NCBI RefSeq assembly: GCF_014805685.1
Contig: NC_060901.1
Coordinates: forward strand, 17,029,905-17,093,904
DNA length: 64,000 nt
Origin: Silurus meridionalis
Lineage: Eukaryota > Chordata > Actinopteri > Siluriformes > Siluridae
Reading direction: 5' to 3'
The position numbers and the translations under genes are program-made. The notes under the pieces are model-generated. The model was given only the letters and a program-made list of their open reading frames with translations. It was not told the origin of the DNA and did no database searches. Positions 21,540 through 31,916 of the stretch are shown in pieces. Numbering within the stretch: the first letter of the stretch is position 1; every line of letters begins with the position of its first letter.

Positions 21540-22242
21540 CAGTGGTGGACAATAACGAAGTAAATGTTAATCCACATAAATAGCTTTTTTCAGTTTGTGT
21601 GCTTTCTGAAGCATTTCCATTTGGAGAGACATTTACTTTAACTTCAATACATTTGAAAATAAAATATCTTATTTTTAGCGACAACTGACAACTACATTTA
21701 GCCAAAACATTCATTCCTTTTTTATCTATGCGTAAATAAAAACCGGTCAAGCACACAGCAAGCCACCTATCAGGGTAGAGCACACTCTCTGTTTTCATAA
21801 TATGTTAAAATTAATTTTAACATATTTTGATTGCCTCTTGGTGGTATCTGCTTAGCACAGTTCAGTTCAGCATCAGTTCAACAGCAAGCAGAACATTTTG
21901 AGAGGAATAAATTATGGAAAAAACTCTAACTCTAACTAAAAAAAGGTTTGGGGCTCATTTACATTTTTTACATTTGTGGCATTTAGCAGACACCCTTATC
22001 CAGAGGGACGTACAAAAGTGTGTTGAGTATCTAGATGGCTCATGATAATTGTAATAGATATTAATCAGTGTTTGACTCATTAATATCATTCTATTAATAG
22101 ATCGGTGTGTTAAGAGTAACATTCACATAAACTGAGTTGATTAAGCCAAGTGTACTTGTGTACTTTTACTCAAGCAGTTACTCACGGGAGCAGTTTTCTC
22201 TACTTTAACTGAAACACTTGGTTTGTGTATCGTCCACCACTG
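21540..22242. mobile_element. hAT-like MITE with CAGTGGTGGAC termini
   Basis: Starts CAGTGGTGGAC and ends with the exact reverse complement GTCCACCACTG (22232-22242). Both ends show the ACTTTTACTC/GAGTAAAAGT-type subterminal blocks of a common fish element. The flanking 8-mers (TATTCTTT and GACTTTTT) are only partly alike, so the target-site duplication is uncertain. No transposase is present. A fish SINE tail motif lies inside at about 21958-22015, suggesting a nested insertion. Confidence 0.75.
21958..22015 (-). mobile_element. SINE tail fragment (GGATAAGGGTGTCTGC type)
   Basis: Contains GGCATTTAGCAGACACCCTTATCC on the plus strand, the widely dispersed teleost SINE/LINE tail motif. Its reverse complement ends the SINE-like pieces at 26.64 and 27.70 kb. 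It is only a short remnant. Confidence 0.55.
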
Positions 22243-23227
22243 GACTTTTTATATCCACTGTATATACCATTCACAGCACTATAGCAATACAGAAATAATC
22301 CCAATAACATTGGCATATACTTCTATCCAGTCTGTAGAAGTATCTAAATGACGAAAAGAAAGTGTGTTCAGTATTTGATTTGCTTTGCCAATGCTTCGCC
22401 GATTTGCTATTGTGCAGCACTCTAGAGAGTGAAACTCAAACAGACTTCTTTAATCATCAGGAGGCAGAAACGAGTGCAAAGTCAGAACATCTGAAGGATG
22501 TGGCACAGCAACAATGTCATTTTATTATCCTATCCCTTTTGGAGTACCTGAGTAAATTATTCATTTGAAGTGCTGTGAGTTTGGTAGGCTTGCTGTGCAG
22601 GCGGGCGAGAGGAACCGGGTCCGGGTCTAGGTGGGTTAACAGCGATGTAACAACTGGCTCCCTCTCTAGCCTTAATTTGTCTCGTCATTAGCCTGCCAAC
22701 ACCTCTAGGGAGAATGAAAGTGATGAACATGAACGCGGTGGTGTTAATCAATACGCACTCTCTATCTCTCCCTCTGTTTACTTTGGCAGAGTGAAGTTTT
22801 ATGCCCTGGTTTCAGTAATTGGAACTTGGCGGCTGCTCTGTCCCTTCTTCTGGATTTAATTAAAGCCCTTCTTCCTTCGGGTCAGAAGGAAGCTTGAGGT
22901 AAAGCTGTCATCTAATGAGAGACTGGCTCTTTCATCACAGCTGAGGTAAAGTGCATTGATTTCTCTCATGTAATCGCTGGCACACAGTAAGAAATCTCTT
23001 CTATTGGACAGCGAGTGGAAAAATGCTTCTACGCAAACACAATGCTCACTCGTTTAAAAGCTGTCCTTTTCCTTTTGGTTACACAGGACTTAGGTCTGTC
23101 TTGGTCTCACTTAATTTCAGTGATTTGCAAATATTTCGGGCAAAAGGACATCATGGACTATTCAGGACTATTCTAATAGTTCATGCATATGTGTAATATA
23201 AGTGACTAGACATCAGAGCAATATTCA
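22243..23227. other. Unique-looking intron sequence, possible conserved non-coding block at 22740-22990
   Basis: No repeat family is recognised. The stretch 22740-22990 has balanced composition, contains homeodomain-like TTTAATTAAAG and TAATGAG motifs and lacks any transposon features. That is compatible with an intronic enhancer, but conservation cannot be tested here. The short ORFs have no recognisable domain. Confidence 0.35.
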
Positions 23228-23470
23228 GTAGAATAAATTTTTATTTCAACAGCGCTTTTCACATTAGACCTTTTCTCAAAGCGGCTTTATAGAATGTAAG
23301 AAGTATAGAAAAAAATTCACTTCTAATTAGTTGTATATGTATTTGTCCTTGCTGAGCAGCCTGGGACAACTGTTTCAAGGAAAATCACCCTTAGATGGTA
23401 TAAGAAAGAAACCTTAAAAGGAACCACACTCAAAAAGGAACCCATTGTGATTTGGATGACAGCAATTGTG
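23228..23470 (-). mobile_element. L2-like LINE 3' UTR fragment
   Basis: Plus-strand reading shows the reversed 3' end of the L2-like family: TTTTATTT...AGCGCTTTTCACA, CAAAGCGGCTTTA, then GAAAGAAACCTTAAAAGGAACCA and GGAACCCATTGTGATTTGG. It is diverged from the better copy at 39.02 kb. Confidence 0.7.
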
Positions 23471-23784
23471 TGATCATTACAAACACTCCAAACACCGGAG
23501 TGTGAATAGTATCATGAGCACTGGAGTGTGTGATTAGGATTAATGTCCTTTCTACAGTCTTCTACAGTCAGTTGAACTCGTGGAATCGGAACTCCCAAGC
23601 AACTCATAAATTAACTTAAGCTCTGAGGTCAACACAAACCCCAAATCCTCAATGCCAAAGCCAATAAATGTTCAACGATGAAGAAACAGCATATGCAGAA
23701 GTTTATTTTGAGTCTTGATGTTTATCCTCAGAGTCCAATGTCTGAAATCTTCATAAAGTGGGATCTAACTAGTGCTCGTAGGTC

Positions 23785-23814
23785 TCTAGATGGCTCTAGA
23801 TGGCTCTAGATGGC
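23785..23814. repeat. Short tandem repeat, 3 x TCTAGATGGC
   Basis: Three perfect decamer units. Confidence 0.85.
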
Positions 23815-23947
23815 CCAATGCCCCTTACAATAACTTACTAGGTTCTTGAGAAGGGTGAACCTGCAGTTCCTGACAAGTTACATGGTGGGTTTGAAATGAT
23901 GATTTAGTGTACAGTTCTGTGTAATGTTGGATTTACCACTCTTGCCT

Positions 23948-24262
23948 GCTGAGATTTTCATCAGGAGTGATGAGGATGTACAGAATTAGAAATAAGTTTA
24001 TTAGAGGAACCTTGCAGGAAGGATGTTCTGGAGACAAGGTGAGAGAGGCCTGATTGAGATGGTTTGTTCATGTGCAGAGGAGGGACATAGGGGTATATTG
24101 GTAGTAGAATGCTGAGGATGGAGTCACCAGGCAGGAGGAAAAAAGGAAGGAGGAGGTTTATGGATGTTGTGTGGGAAAACATGTAGGTGGTTGGTCTGAA
24201 AGAGGCAGATACAGAAAACAGGGTGGTATGGAGACCCAGGCAAAAGAAGAGGAAGAAGAAGA
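23948..24262 (+). mobile_element. RTE-type LINE 3' fragment
   Basis: Plus-strand match to the last ~300 bases of the RTE LINE ORF and tail (GATGAGGATG..AGAATTAG, GACAAGGTGAGAGAGGC, ACATGTAGGTGGTTGGT, then AGAAGAGGAAGAAGAAGA). It ends in the GAA-rich tail typical of the family. The antisense frame at 23961-24182 is a shadow of this fragment. Confidence 0.85.
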
Positions 24263-24429
24263 CTTGCTTGTTCTATGCTGCATTTGATTGCAATTCAATT
24301 AACTATTTTGTTTAGATTTTTGACCTCAGATCTGTTGATGCATTATTACATTTAGCAGATGAAAAACCTGGCAACAGTTTTATGTTAAAAAAAACTTACT
24401 CATGTATGAAGTCTTCTGATACAGCAAAA

Positions 24430-25020
24430 GTAAGAGCATGAGCATCACTAGGGTTTTTTTAGGTTTCACAAAGTCAAATTTATGACATTTTAATGCCTTT
24501 TTAAGACCATTAAGAACGAAATTTAAGACCTATATTTCGACATCAAACACACACACAACTACGGTGTTATCACCTGGCCATAACCAAGCTCTAAATTAAT
24601 ATTTTAAAAAGACTTACACTAAACTTGTACTTTTCTGTTGCTGAAAAATTAAATCTATTTTACATCTGTGGTACAATTCAAAAGTGCAGGGATAGCAGAA
24701 AGCTGATTGACTGTTGCATGTTGTTCTCATTTGTAGTCGTAAGACGTGAAATTATAATTGGACTGGTAAAAGCTAGAACTACAACACCAAGGAAACAAAC
24801 CAAAAAAAAAAAACATTCGGAAGTGCTAAAGTGAGCATTTCAATGATCATTAGAGGTGGAGTTACATGGACATCAGAAAATTAAGACTGATTGTGGTTAA
24901 TTTAAAATTATTTTAGAACTAAAACAGTGAATTTAAGACTTTTTAAAGTATTTAGATTTTTAGATTGTACATGTTTAAGACTTTAAGACCCAGAAAATAC
25001 CTTTAACACAACCCTCACAG
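24430..25020. mobile_element. Candidate non-autonomous DNA element with TTTAAGACC motifs
   Basis: Left (24437-24545) and right (24915-25018) parts both contain TTTAAGAC-type repeats. The outer ends, GGGTTTTTTTAGG and (reverse complement) GGGTTGTGTTAAAGG, form an imperfect inverted pair. This resembles a dispersed fish element. Evidence is weak. Confidence 0.3.
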
Positions 25021-25035
25021 CTACCATCTGTGAGC

Positions 25036-25043
25036 ATAAGATA
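25036..25043. repeat. Target-site duplication, left (ATAAGATA)
   Basis: The same octamer recurs at 25287-25294 on the other side of the SINE. Confidence 0.65.
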
Positions 25044-25049
25044 AAAAAA

Positions 25050-25286
25050 ATTATTTCAGCTTCTCCCGTTAGGGGTCACCACAACAGACCATCCGCATGT
25101 TTTATTTGGCACATGTTTTTACGCTGGATGCCCTTCTTAACTCAACCCTCCCTATTTATCCAGGCTTGGGACCAGCACTAAGGCTTGTGCAACCCTAACG
25201 GCTGGGGTCGGTTACCTGACCGGGGATCGAACCCGACCGCAGTGGTGAGAGCGCCGCATCCTAACCACTAGACCACCAGGGAACCT
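25050..25286 (-). mobile_element. tRNA-Glu-derived SINE with RTE LINE ends, near-complete
   Basis: On the minus strand: a tRNA-Glu(CTC)-like head (25212-25283) with intact RNA polymerase III A box (TGGTCTAGTGG) and B box (GGTTCGATCC). A body of ~110 bases equals the 5' UTR of the RTE LINE at 28.88-28.99 kb (GCACAAGCC, GGTCCCAAGCC, AAATAGGGAGGGTTG, AAGGGCATCCAGCGTAAAA). The last ~35 bases match that LINE's 3' end (GTGACCCCTAACGGGAGAAG). The element is flanked by an 8-bp duplication. It is presumably transcribed by Pol III and mobilised by the RTE LINE machinery that recognises the shared 3' end. Confidence 0.88.
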
Positions 25287-25294
25287 ATAAGATA
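25287..25294. repeat. Target-site duplication, right (ATAAGATA)
   Basis: Matches 25036-25043. Confidence 0.65.
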
Positions 25295-25389
25295 GAGAGA
25301 TACAACTTTCATATTTTTCATTGCATTGTAAAGGAACACAGCAATACAGTGCAATGCAGTTTACTATTTATTTGAAGTGTGAATAGTAG

Positions 25390-25975
25390 CAATTGTGCAA
25401 AACTTTCAAGTGCAGATAGATATGTAAATATATGTACAGCAAATAAATATAAACGCAAGGGTGGCGAAAAATGTGCAGAGGCTGATTAGCAAGTACACTG
25501 AAGATATATACATATATGTGAAATTATAAAAGTGCAAGATGTGTGTAAGGCACAATATGTGTAGAGAATGTGGGATATAAAGAATAACAATATGGAATAT
25601 TTACATTCTACTGCATGTACAAGTGTACAAAGTTATACACAGTGTATACTCAATGTCCTATCGGTGTAGTGTGATTCATTAGGGTGGTAGTTGGAGAAAA
25701 CCTGGCCCTAAACCCGCTGGTTCTGGTGCATATCTCCTTGATGAATGCAGGTTGAAGAGTTGATTTGAATGTGTGGAGTCCCTGGTGATGTTCTGCTGTG
25801 CTGAAGGTGCTCAATGGCAAGTAACTGGATGCCAGTGATGCGCTGGGCGATTTTGACCACCCTTTGTAGGACTTTCTGTTCACACACTGGAGCTGGAGTT
25901 GGTTAAAATGCTCGCAATGATGCAGCAGTAAAAGCTTAAGTCTCCTCATTTCACCTCGTTGCACCTTCCTAACCG
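25390..25975 (-). mobile_element. Degraded LINE fragment (reverse transcriptase C-terminal and 3' region)
   Basis: On the minus strand, near 25940-25810, the frame passes through FYCCIIASILT, then KVLQRVVKIAQRITGIQLLAI. This resembles the conserved C-terminal segment of Rex/CR1-group fish LINE proteins. The sequence toward 25390 is compatible with a decayed continuation and 3' UTR. Exact family uncertain. Confidence 0.5.
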
Positions 25976-26234
25976 AGAGATAAGCAAGAGAATTTCCCTT
26001 CTTTTCTGCATTTATTGGTTGCTTGCTTTTACTAAGCTCCTATGTTTCAGCATCGTATGCCTCTTCATTCCATTTCATTCCTCTTTGCTCTGACCATGCC
26101 AACGGGATTCATCATTTTTCCCCAAATAGTACAGGTTTTCTTAACTTCAGCAACTCAATACCTCACTTCAGAAGATGCTCCTTATGGGACATAACATGTT
26201 TGAACCTTGCCAAAGGTAAATGCACTCCTGTCCA

Positions 26235-26576
<342 letters not shown>

Positions 26577-26637
26577 CTATATAATTGGAGTAAATTTACA
26601 AAAGAGATTTGTAAAACTGTATGTAATTGAATAAAAA

Positions 26638-26762
26638 AAGGGCAGATGACCTTATTCAGAGCGAATTACAATTCTCTCATTTATGCAACTGAGCAGATCA
26701 GCAGCAGCAGTTCAGCTATTAGATTAGAAGTCCAACATCTTAACCACCGAGTAACCACTTTC
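26638..26762 (-). mobile_element. tRNA-derived SINE fragment (GGATAAGG-tail family)
   Basis: On the minus strand it starts GTGGTTACTCGGTGGTTAAG, tRNA-like, and ends CTCTGAATAAGGTCATCTGCCC. This is a diverged version of the common fish SINE tail. A shorter related piece lies at 27.70 kb. Confidence 0.55.
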
Positions 26763-26879
26763 CTAAGCTGTAAATGTAGTGACCACCTATGGGTCTCTTG
26801 TTTAGGGAACTGGTGCAGGTGTTATCAAATGGGCTAAATTTGATTTTTGTTCATGCTTCAAAGTCTTCAGAATTTCTGG

Positions 26880-27555
26880 ATGTTGACCACTGGATGTTCA
26901 ACATGGCACCTCATGGCAAAGAACTCTAAGGATTTAAGAATTGTTGCTCTCCACAAAGATGACCGAGGCTATAAGAAGATCAGTAAACACACTGAAACCG
27001 AGTAACAGTACAGTGGCCACGGTCATGCAGGTTTTCCAACACCGACAATATGACAACTGTCTTACTGAAGGTGAAGGTGATGGAGTGGCCAAATATGTCT
27101 CCATACCTGAACCCTATTGAGCACTTGTGGGGCATCTTTAAGTGGAAGGTGGAGATGCGGCATGCGCCAAACATCCAGCAGCTCCGTGATGTCATTGTGG
27201 AGGAGTGGAAGAGGATCCCAGCCACAACCTGTGCAGTTCTGGTGAATTCCATGCCCAGGAGGATTAAGACACCTATTAAACAATTGTGCTCACACAAAAT
27301 ATTCACAATGTAGACACAGTTTTGACATGTTCACTTGGGGTCACTTACTTTTGTTGCCAGCTACTTTGACAATAATGGCTGTATGTTGAGTTATTTTCAG
27401 AGGACAGTAAATCTGTACTGCTGTACAAGCTGCACATTACCTACTCTAAAATATCTCTAAGTTCTATTTCTATAGAATTGTCCTTTAAGAAGTGCTTAAT
27501 ACTAAAATTTCTGAAATGTGAGAGGTGTACTCACTTTTGTGAGATACTATATGTG
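26880..27555 (+). mobile_element. Tc1-like transposon, internally deleted, with 3' terminal repeat
   Basis: The N-terminal transposase codons are visible from about 26902 (ATGGCACCTCATGGCAAAGA; reading LRIVALHKDDRGYKKISKH). At about 27040 a large internal deletion joins them to the C-terminal part at about 27062. The right end carries GAGGTGTACTCACTTTTGTG, the typical terminal repeat of this fish Tc1 family. The left terminal repeat is missing. Confidence 0.85.
27050..27313 (+). pseudogene. Tc1 transposase C-terminal region
   Basis: Open for 87 codons. It contains MEWPNMSPYLNPIEHLWGIF (catalytic acidic region, where family consensus has Asp-Leu-Asn-Pro), IQQLRDVIVEEWKRIP and LVNSMPRRIKT. The usual SPDLN is SPYLN here, so the Asp of that motif is replaced. 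The catalytic core upstream is deleted, leaving no active enzyme. The start Met of the open frame is not natural. Confidence 0.85.
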
Positions 27556-27697
27556 GCAGTGAGCATATGGACGAATGGCGGTTTGCGAGTGCAGGGCGGT
27601 GCATAAGCAACTACATTTGCCTGCTGCATGAAAAGTCACTGAAAAGTTGAACCATGGTAACTTGGAGATCACCTGTATTCATTTGTAAAACTGTATA

Positions 27698-27790
27698 TAA
27701 TTGTAATAAAAAATGAGTAGACGACCTTATTCAGATTGAATTATAATTATGAGTCAAACTCAAAACATTTACTGTCCAACATCTTCCCAA
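27698..27790 (-). mobile_element. SINE fragment related to 26638-26762
   Basis: Shares TAATAAAAAATGAGTAGACGACCTTATTCAGATTGAATTA-like organisation (AAAAGGGCAGATGACCTTATTCAGAGCGAATTA in the other copy) and the TCCAACATCTT block. It is short and diverged. Confidence 0.45.
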
Positions 27791-28856
27791 GCTATAAAGT
27801 GGCCAAACTCCTGTTTCGGGAAACTGGTGCGTGTGTTAAATTTAACTGATCTGATTTTCTTCCATGCTTCAAATTCCTCAGAATTTCTGTTAGAATAAGG
27901 ATAAGATTTGTAATGTAACATGCTCTCCAATATCTGGGGTTGACCTTGATCACATAGGATGAATGTTAAAGGACCAAAGCAATTTGGCATTTGAAAGTAG
28001 TTATCTTCAATCTCACCTTTCTTCTACTTCTCTTTCTCTCTTCCTTCACTCCATCTGCAACAGCAAACTGATTTTACCTAACTGTACACTTCAGGAATGC
28101 AGGTAACAGCTGCTCTGTCGAACATCATAATTTCAATTCAAATTTTCCAGTATTTACTTTTCAAGCCTGAGAGCCATTTTAACTGCGCTCTTGTACAAAG
28201 ATGACGAGAGTATATTCATTGGTACTGCTGAGAGACTATTTTTCATTAAATTAAATAAATCCAATCTCTCATTCTCACTCTCCTTCTCTCCCTCTCTCTC
28301 TGCTGAATTCTAAAATGTGATTATGAAACCTCAAAGTGGAATTTCTCAAATAAGAGCAATGATTGTACTTTTAAAGCAGAACGATTGAAATTTATAGTAG
28401 TATCACAAACTGGTTATTTCTTCTAACGTGCTTGTTTAAAGAGGCAAATTAGATCAACATGGTGCATTACCACTGATGAACAAGCTCATCCTGATACATG
28501 TAAATGTTTTTGCATACACTGGCAGCAAATCGTCTATTTTAAGGGTTAGGCCTTCTTTCTATTCCATTTTGGAGCAGAATTGTTTTAGTTTTTAATGAAT
28601 ATTTTTTTAATTTTAATGAAAGAATCAGATGGTGAACATCATGCAATACAAAGTCATAATATGGCAAACCAAATGATAAATAGACAGAGAACCAGAAGAT
28701 TTAATCATCCAGATACAAGTGATCATCACTTGGAAGACCTGTAATGTCTTTAAATGGAAAAAACAATATAACTCACTACTAATTTAATGCTAACTAATAG
28801 CTGATCAGCATTTTTCTTTTTTTCAACAATTTAACTTAGAGGGATTTCGTACTGGC
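27791..28856. other. Unique-looking intron sequence
   Basis: No transposon or coding signature was recognised. The 28380-28520 stretch is compositionally balanced and could be conserved non-coding sequence. This is untested. Confidence 0.35.
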
Positions 28857-28872
28857 AGTTGAGGCTCAAAAA
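28857..28872. repeat. Target-site duplication, left (AGTTGAGGCTCAAAAA)
   Basis: Sixteen bases repeated perfectly at 31791-31806, directly after the LINE tail. Confidence 0.93.
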
Positions 28873-31790
28873 CCCAGCCATTAGGGGGGCACAAGCCAGT
28901 GCACTCTTAGTGCCGGTCCCAAGCCCGGGTAAATAGGGAGGGTTGCGTTAGGAAGGGCATCCAGCGTAAAACATGTGCCAAATCAAATATGCGGATCACA
29001 AATGAGAATTTCATACCGTGTCGGTCGAGGCCCGGGTTAACAACGACCTCTACAGGTATCGTTAGCCGACAGGGTACCGGTGGAGAGTGGGCTACTGTTG
29101 GCCGAAGGAGGAGAAGGAGAGGAGGAAGACGTCTACAGAGACGGCAGGAAAAGGAGCAGTGTAGCAGAGTAGAGGTTCGGGTTGGTACTTTAAATGTTGG
29201 TACTATGACGGGTAAAGGGAGAGAGGTAGCTGACATGATGGAGAGGAGAAAAGTAGATATGCTGTGTGTTCAGGAGATCAAGTGGAAAGGGAGTAAGGCC
29301 AGGAACATTGGAGGTGGGTTTAAACTGTTTTATCATGGTGTGGATGGGAAGAGAAATGGTGTAGGGTTGATTCTGAAAGAAGAGTACAGTAAGAGTGTAG
29401 TAGAGGTGAAGAGAGTTTCTGATAGGGTGATGATCGTGAAGGTGGAAGTTGAAAGGATGATGATAAATGTCATCAGTGCCTATGCTCCACAAGTTGGCTG
29501 TGAGATGGAGGAAAAGGAAAGATTCTGGAGTGAATTAGATGAAGTGGTAGATGGTGTACCTAGGAAAGAACGATTGGTGATTGGGGCAGACTTTAATGGG
29601 CATGTAGGTGAAGGGAACAGAGGTGATGAGGAGGTGATGGGTAGGTATGGTTTTAAGAAAAGGAATGTAGAAGGGCAGATGGTGGTAGATTTTGCTAAAA
29701 GGATGGAAATGGCAGTGGTGAACACGTATTTTAAGAAGAAGGAGGATCATAGGGTGATGTATAAGAGTGGAGGAAGGTGCACACAGGTGGACTATGTGCT
29801 ATGCAGGAGATGCAACCTGAAGGAGATTGGAGACTGTAAGGTGTTGGCGGGGGACAGTGTAGCTAGACAGCATCAGATGGTGGTCTGTAGGATGGTTTTG
29901 GAGACGTGGTGGTGGAATGAGGAAGTGCAGGAGAGCATTAGGGGAAAGAGTTTGGCAAAACAGAAGTGGGATCGACAGAGTGATGAGAAAAATAGGCAGG
30001 AGTACAAGGAGATGCGGCAGCAAGTAAAAATGGATGTGGCGAAAGCCAAGGAAAAGGCATATGAGGAGATGTATAAGAGGTTGGACACTAAGGAAGGAGA
30101 AAACGATTTATACCGATTGGCCAGGCAGAGGGACCAAGCTGGGAAGGATGTACTGCAAGTAAGAGCAATAAAGGATGGAGAGGGGAATGTGTTGACTAGT
30201 GAGGAGAGCGTGTTGAGAAGGTGGAGGGAGTATTTTGAGCAGCTGATGAATGAGGAAAATCACAGAGAGAGAAGGTTGGAGGATGTGGAGTTGGTGAAGC
30301 AGGATGTGGATAGGATTAGTAAGGAGGAAGTAAGAGCAGCGATTAAGAGGATGAAGAATGGAAAGTCGGTTGGACCAGATGACATACCGATAGAAGCATG
30401 GAGATGTTTAGGAAAGATGGCAGTGGAGTTTTTAACCAGATTGTTTAACAGGATTCTGGAAGGGGAGAGGATGCCTGAGGAATGGAGAAGGAGTGTGCTG
30501 GTACCGATCTTTAAGCATAAGGGAGATGTGCAGACCTGCAGTAACTACAGGGGAATTAAGTTAATCAGTCACACCATGAAGTTATGGGAAAGAGTAGTGG
30601 AAGCCAGGCTGAGAGAAGAGGTTACCATCTGTGAGCAACAGTATGGTTTCATGCCGAGGGAGAGCACCACAGATGCCTTATTTGCTTTGAGGATGTTGAT
30701 GGAGAAGTATAGAGAAGGACAGAAGGAATTGCATTGTGTATTTGTGGATTTAGAGAAAGCGTACGACAGCGTGCCAAGAGAGGAGTTGTGGTATTGTACG
30801 AGAAAGTCAGGTGTGTCAGAGAAGTATGTGAGGGTGGTGCAGGACATGTACGAGGACAGTGTGACGGCAGTGAAGTGTGCAGTAGGTACGACAGACTGGT
30901 TCAGGGTGAAGGTTGGACTGCATCTAGGATCGGCCCTGAGCCCTTTCCTGTTTGCAGTGGTAATGGACAGGTTGACGGACGAGGTCAGACAGGAGTCTCC
31001 ATGGACTATGATGTTTGCAGATGATATTGTGATTTGTGGTGAGAGTAGAGAGCAGGTTGAGAAGAGCCTGGAGAGGTGGAGCTATGCGCTGGAGAGAAGG
31101 GGAAGGAAAGTCAGTAGGAGTAAGACAGAGTACATGTGTGTGAATGAGAGGGAGGGCAGTGGAGTGATGTGGTTGCAGGGAGAAGAGGTGGAGAAGGTGG
31201 AGGAGTTCAGGTACCTGGGGTCAACAGTGCAAAGTAATGGATAGTGTGTTAGAGAAGTAAAGAAAAGAGTGCAGGCAGGGTGGAGTGGGTGGAGAAGAGT
31301 GACAGGAGTGATTTGTGATAGTAGGGTATCTGCAAGAATGAAAGGGAAAGTTTATAGGACTGTGGTGAGACCTGCAATGTTGTATGGATTAGAGACAGTG
31401 GCATTGAGTAAAAGACAGGAGGTGGAGCTGGAGGTAGCAGAGCTGAAGATGTTAAGGTTTTTGTTGGGAGTGACGAGGATGGACAAGATTAGAAATGAGT
31501 TTATTAGAGGGACAGCACAGTTTTGGTGACAAGGTGAGGGAGGCGAGATTGAGATGGTTTGGACATGTGCAGAGAAGGGACATGAATTATATTGGTAGAA
31601 GAATGCTGAAGATGGAGCCACCAGGTAGGAGGAAAAGAGGAAGGCCATGGAGGAGGTTCATGGATGTGGTGAGGGAAGACATGCAGGTAGTTGGTGTGAA
31701 AGAGGCAGATGTAGAGGACAGGGTGGTATGGAGACGGATGATCCGCTGTGGCAACCCCTAATGGGAGTAGCCAAAAGAAGAAGAAGAAGA
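28873..31790 (+). mobile_element. Full-length RTE-type LINE, young insertion
   Basis: Complete from a ~115-base 5' UTR to a GAA-repeat tail (31775-31790), bounded by a perfect 16-bp target-site duplication. It encodes one long ORF with an apurinic-like endonuclease and reverse transcriptase. Coding is interrupted by one nonsense codon and one frameshift near the 3' end. Relative to the 35.6-37.7 kb copy it lacks about 230 bases between endonuclease and RT, with the frame kept. Its 5' UTR and 3' end are shared with the tRNA-Glu SINE of this window. At least six other copies or pieces are present in the window. Confidence 0.93.
28989..31761 (+). pseudogene. RTE LINE ORF: endonuclease-reverse transcriptase polyprotein, nearly intact
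   Basis: The first 751 codons are open. Residues about 62-300 form an AP-like endonuclease: GTLNVGTM, catalytic VQEIKW (Glu96), YAPQVG, IGADFNGHVG and QVDYVLC. It would nick target DNA. Residues about 445-700 are the RT: FVDLEKAYDS, GSALSPFLF and MMFADD (catalytic Asp pair at 678-679). A stop at 31242-31244 interrupts the frame (other copies have a sense codon here). The same frame continues to about 31515, where a shift moves it to a second frame ending at 31761 (QRRDMNYIGRRMLKMEPPGR). The C-terminal part carries conserved RTE tail motifs. HLGSALSP differs from HQGSALSP in the 36 kb copy. Confidence 0.92.
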
Positions 31791-31806
31791 AGTTGAGGCT
31801 CAAAAA
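31791..31806. repeat. Target-site duplication, right
   Basis: Perfect copy of 28857-28872. Confidence 0.93.
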
Positions 31807-31868
31807 GAGCATGATTCTCATGATTAAAAAGCAGCCTCACTGTTTGTAATCAGAGACGACATGTTCTC

Positions 31869-31915
31869 TACTAGTTGTTTTACAACGGCATAATTACGTT
31901 GTAAAACAACTAGTA
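31869..31915. repeat. Perfect 19-bp inverted repeat with 9-base loop
   Basis: The left arm TACTAGTTGTTTTACAACG (31869-31887) and its exact reverse complement (31897-31915) surround GCATAATTA. It lies 60 bases after the young LINE insertion. No T tract or coding context makes it a terminator. It could be a tiny foldback element or an inverted duplication from repair. Confidence 0.85.
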
Positions 31916-31916
31916 A

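Noticed and set aside
25212..25283. A tRNA-Glu gene with intact A and B boxes
   Set aside because: It is fused to a LINE-derived body and tail and flanked by a target-site duplication, so it is the head of a SINE, not an independent tRNA gene.
29190..30088. Minus-strand open frames within the RTE LINE
   Set aside because: Antisense shadows of the purine-rich plus-strand LINE ORF; no own similarity.
31870..31914. Transcription terminator hairpin
   Set aside because: No following T tract and no bacterial-type gene; this is a eukaryotic intron.
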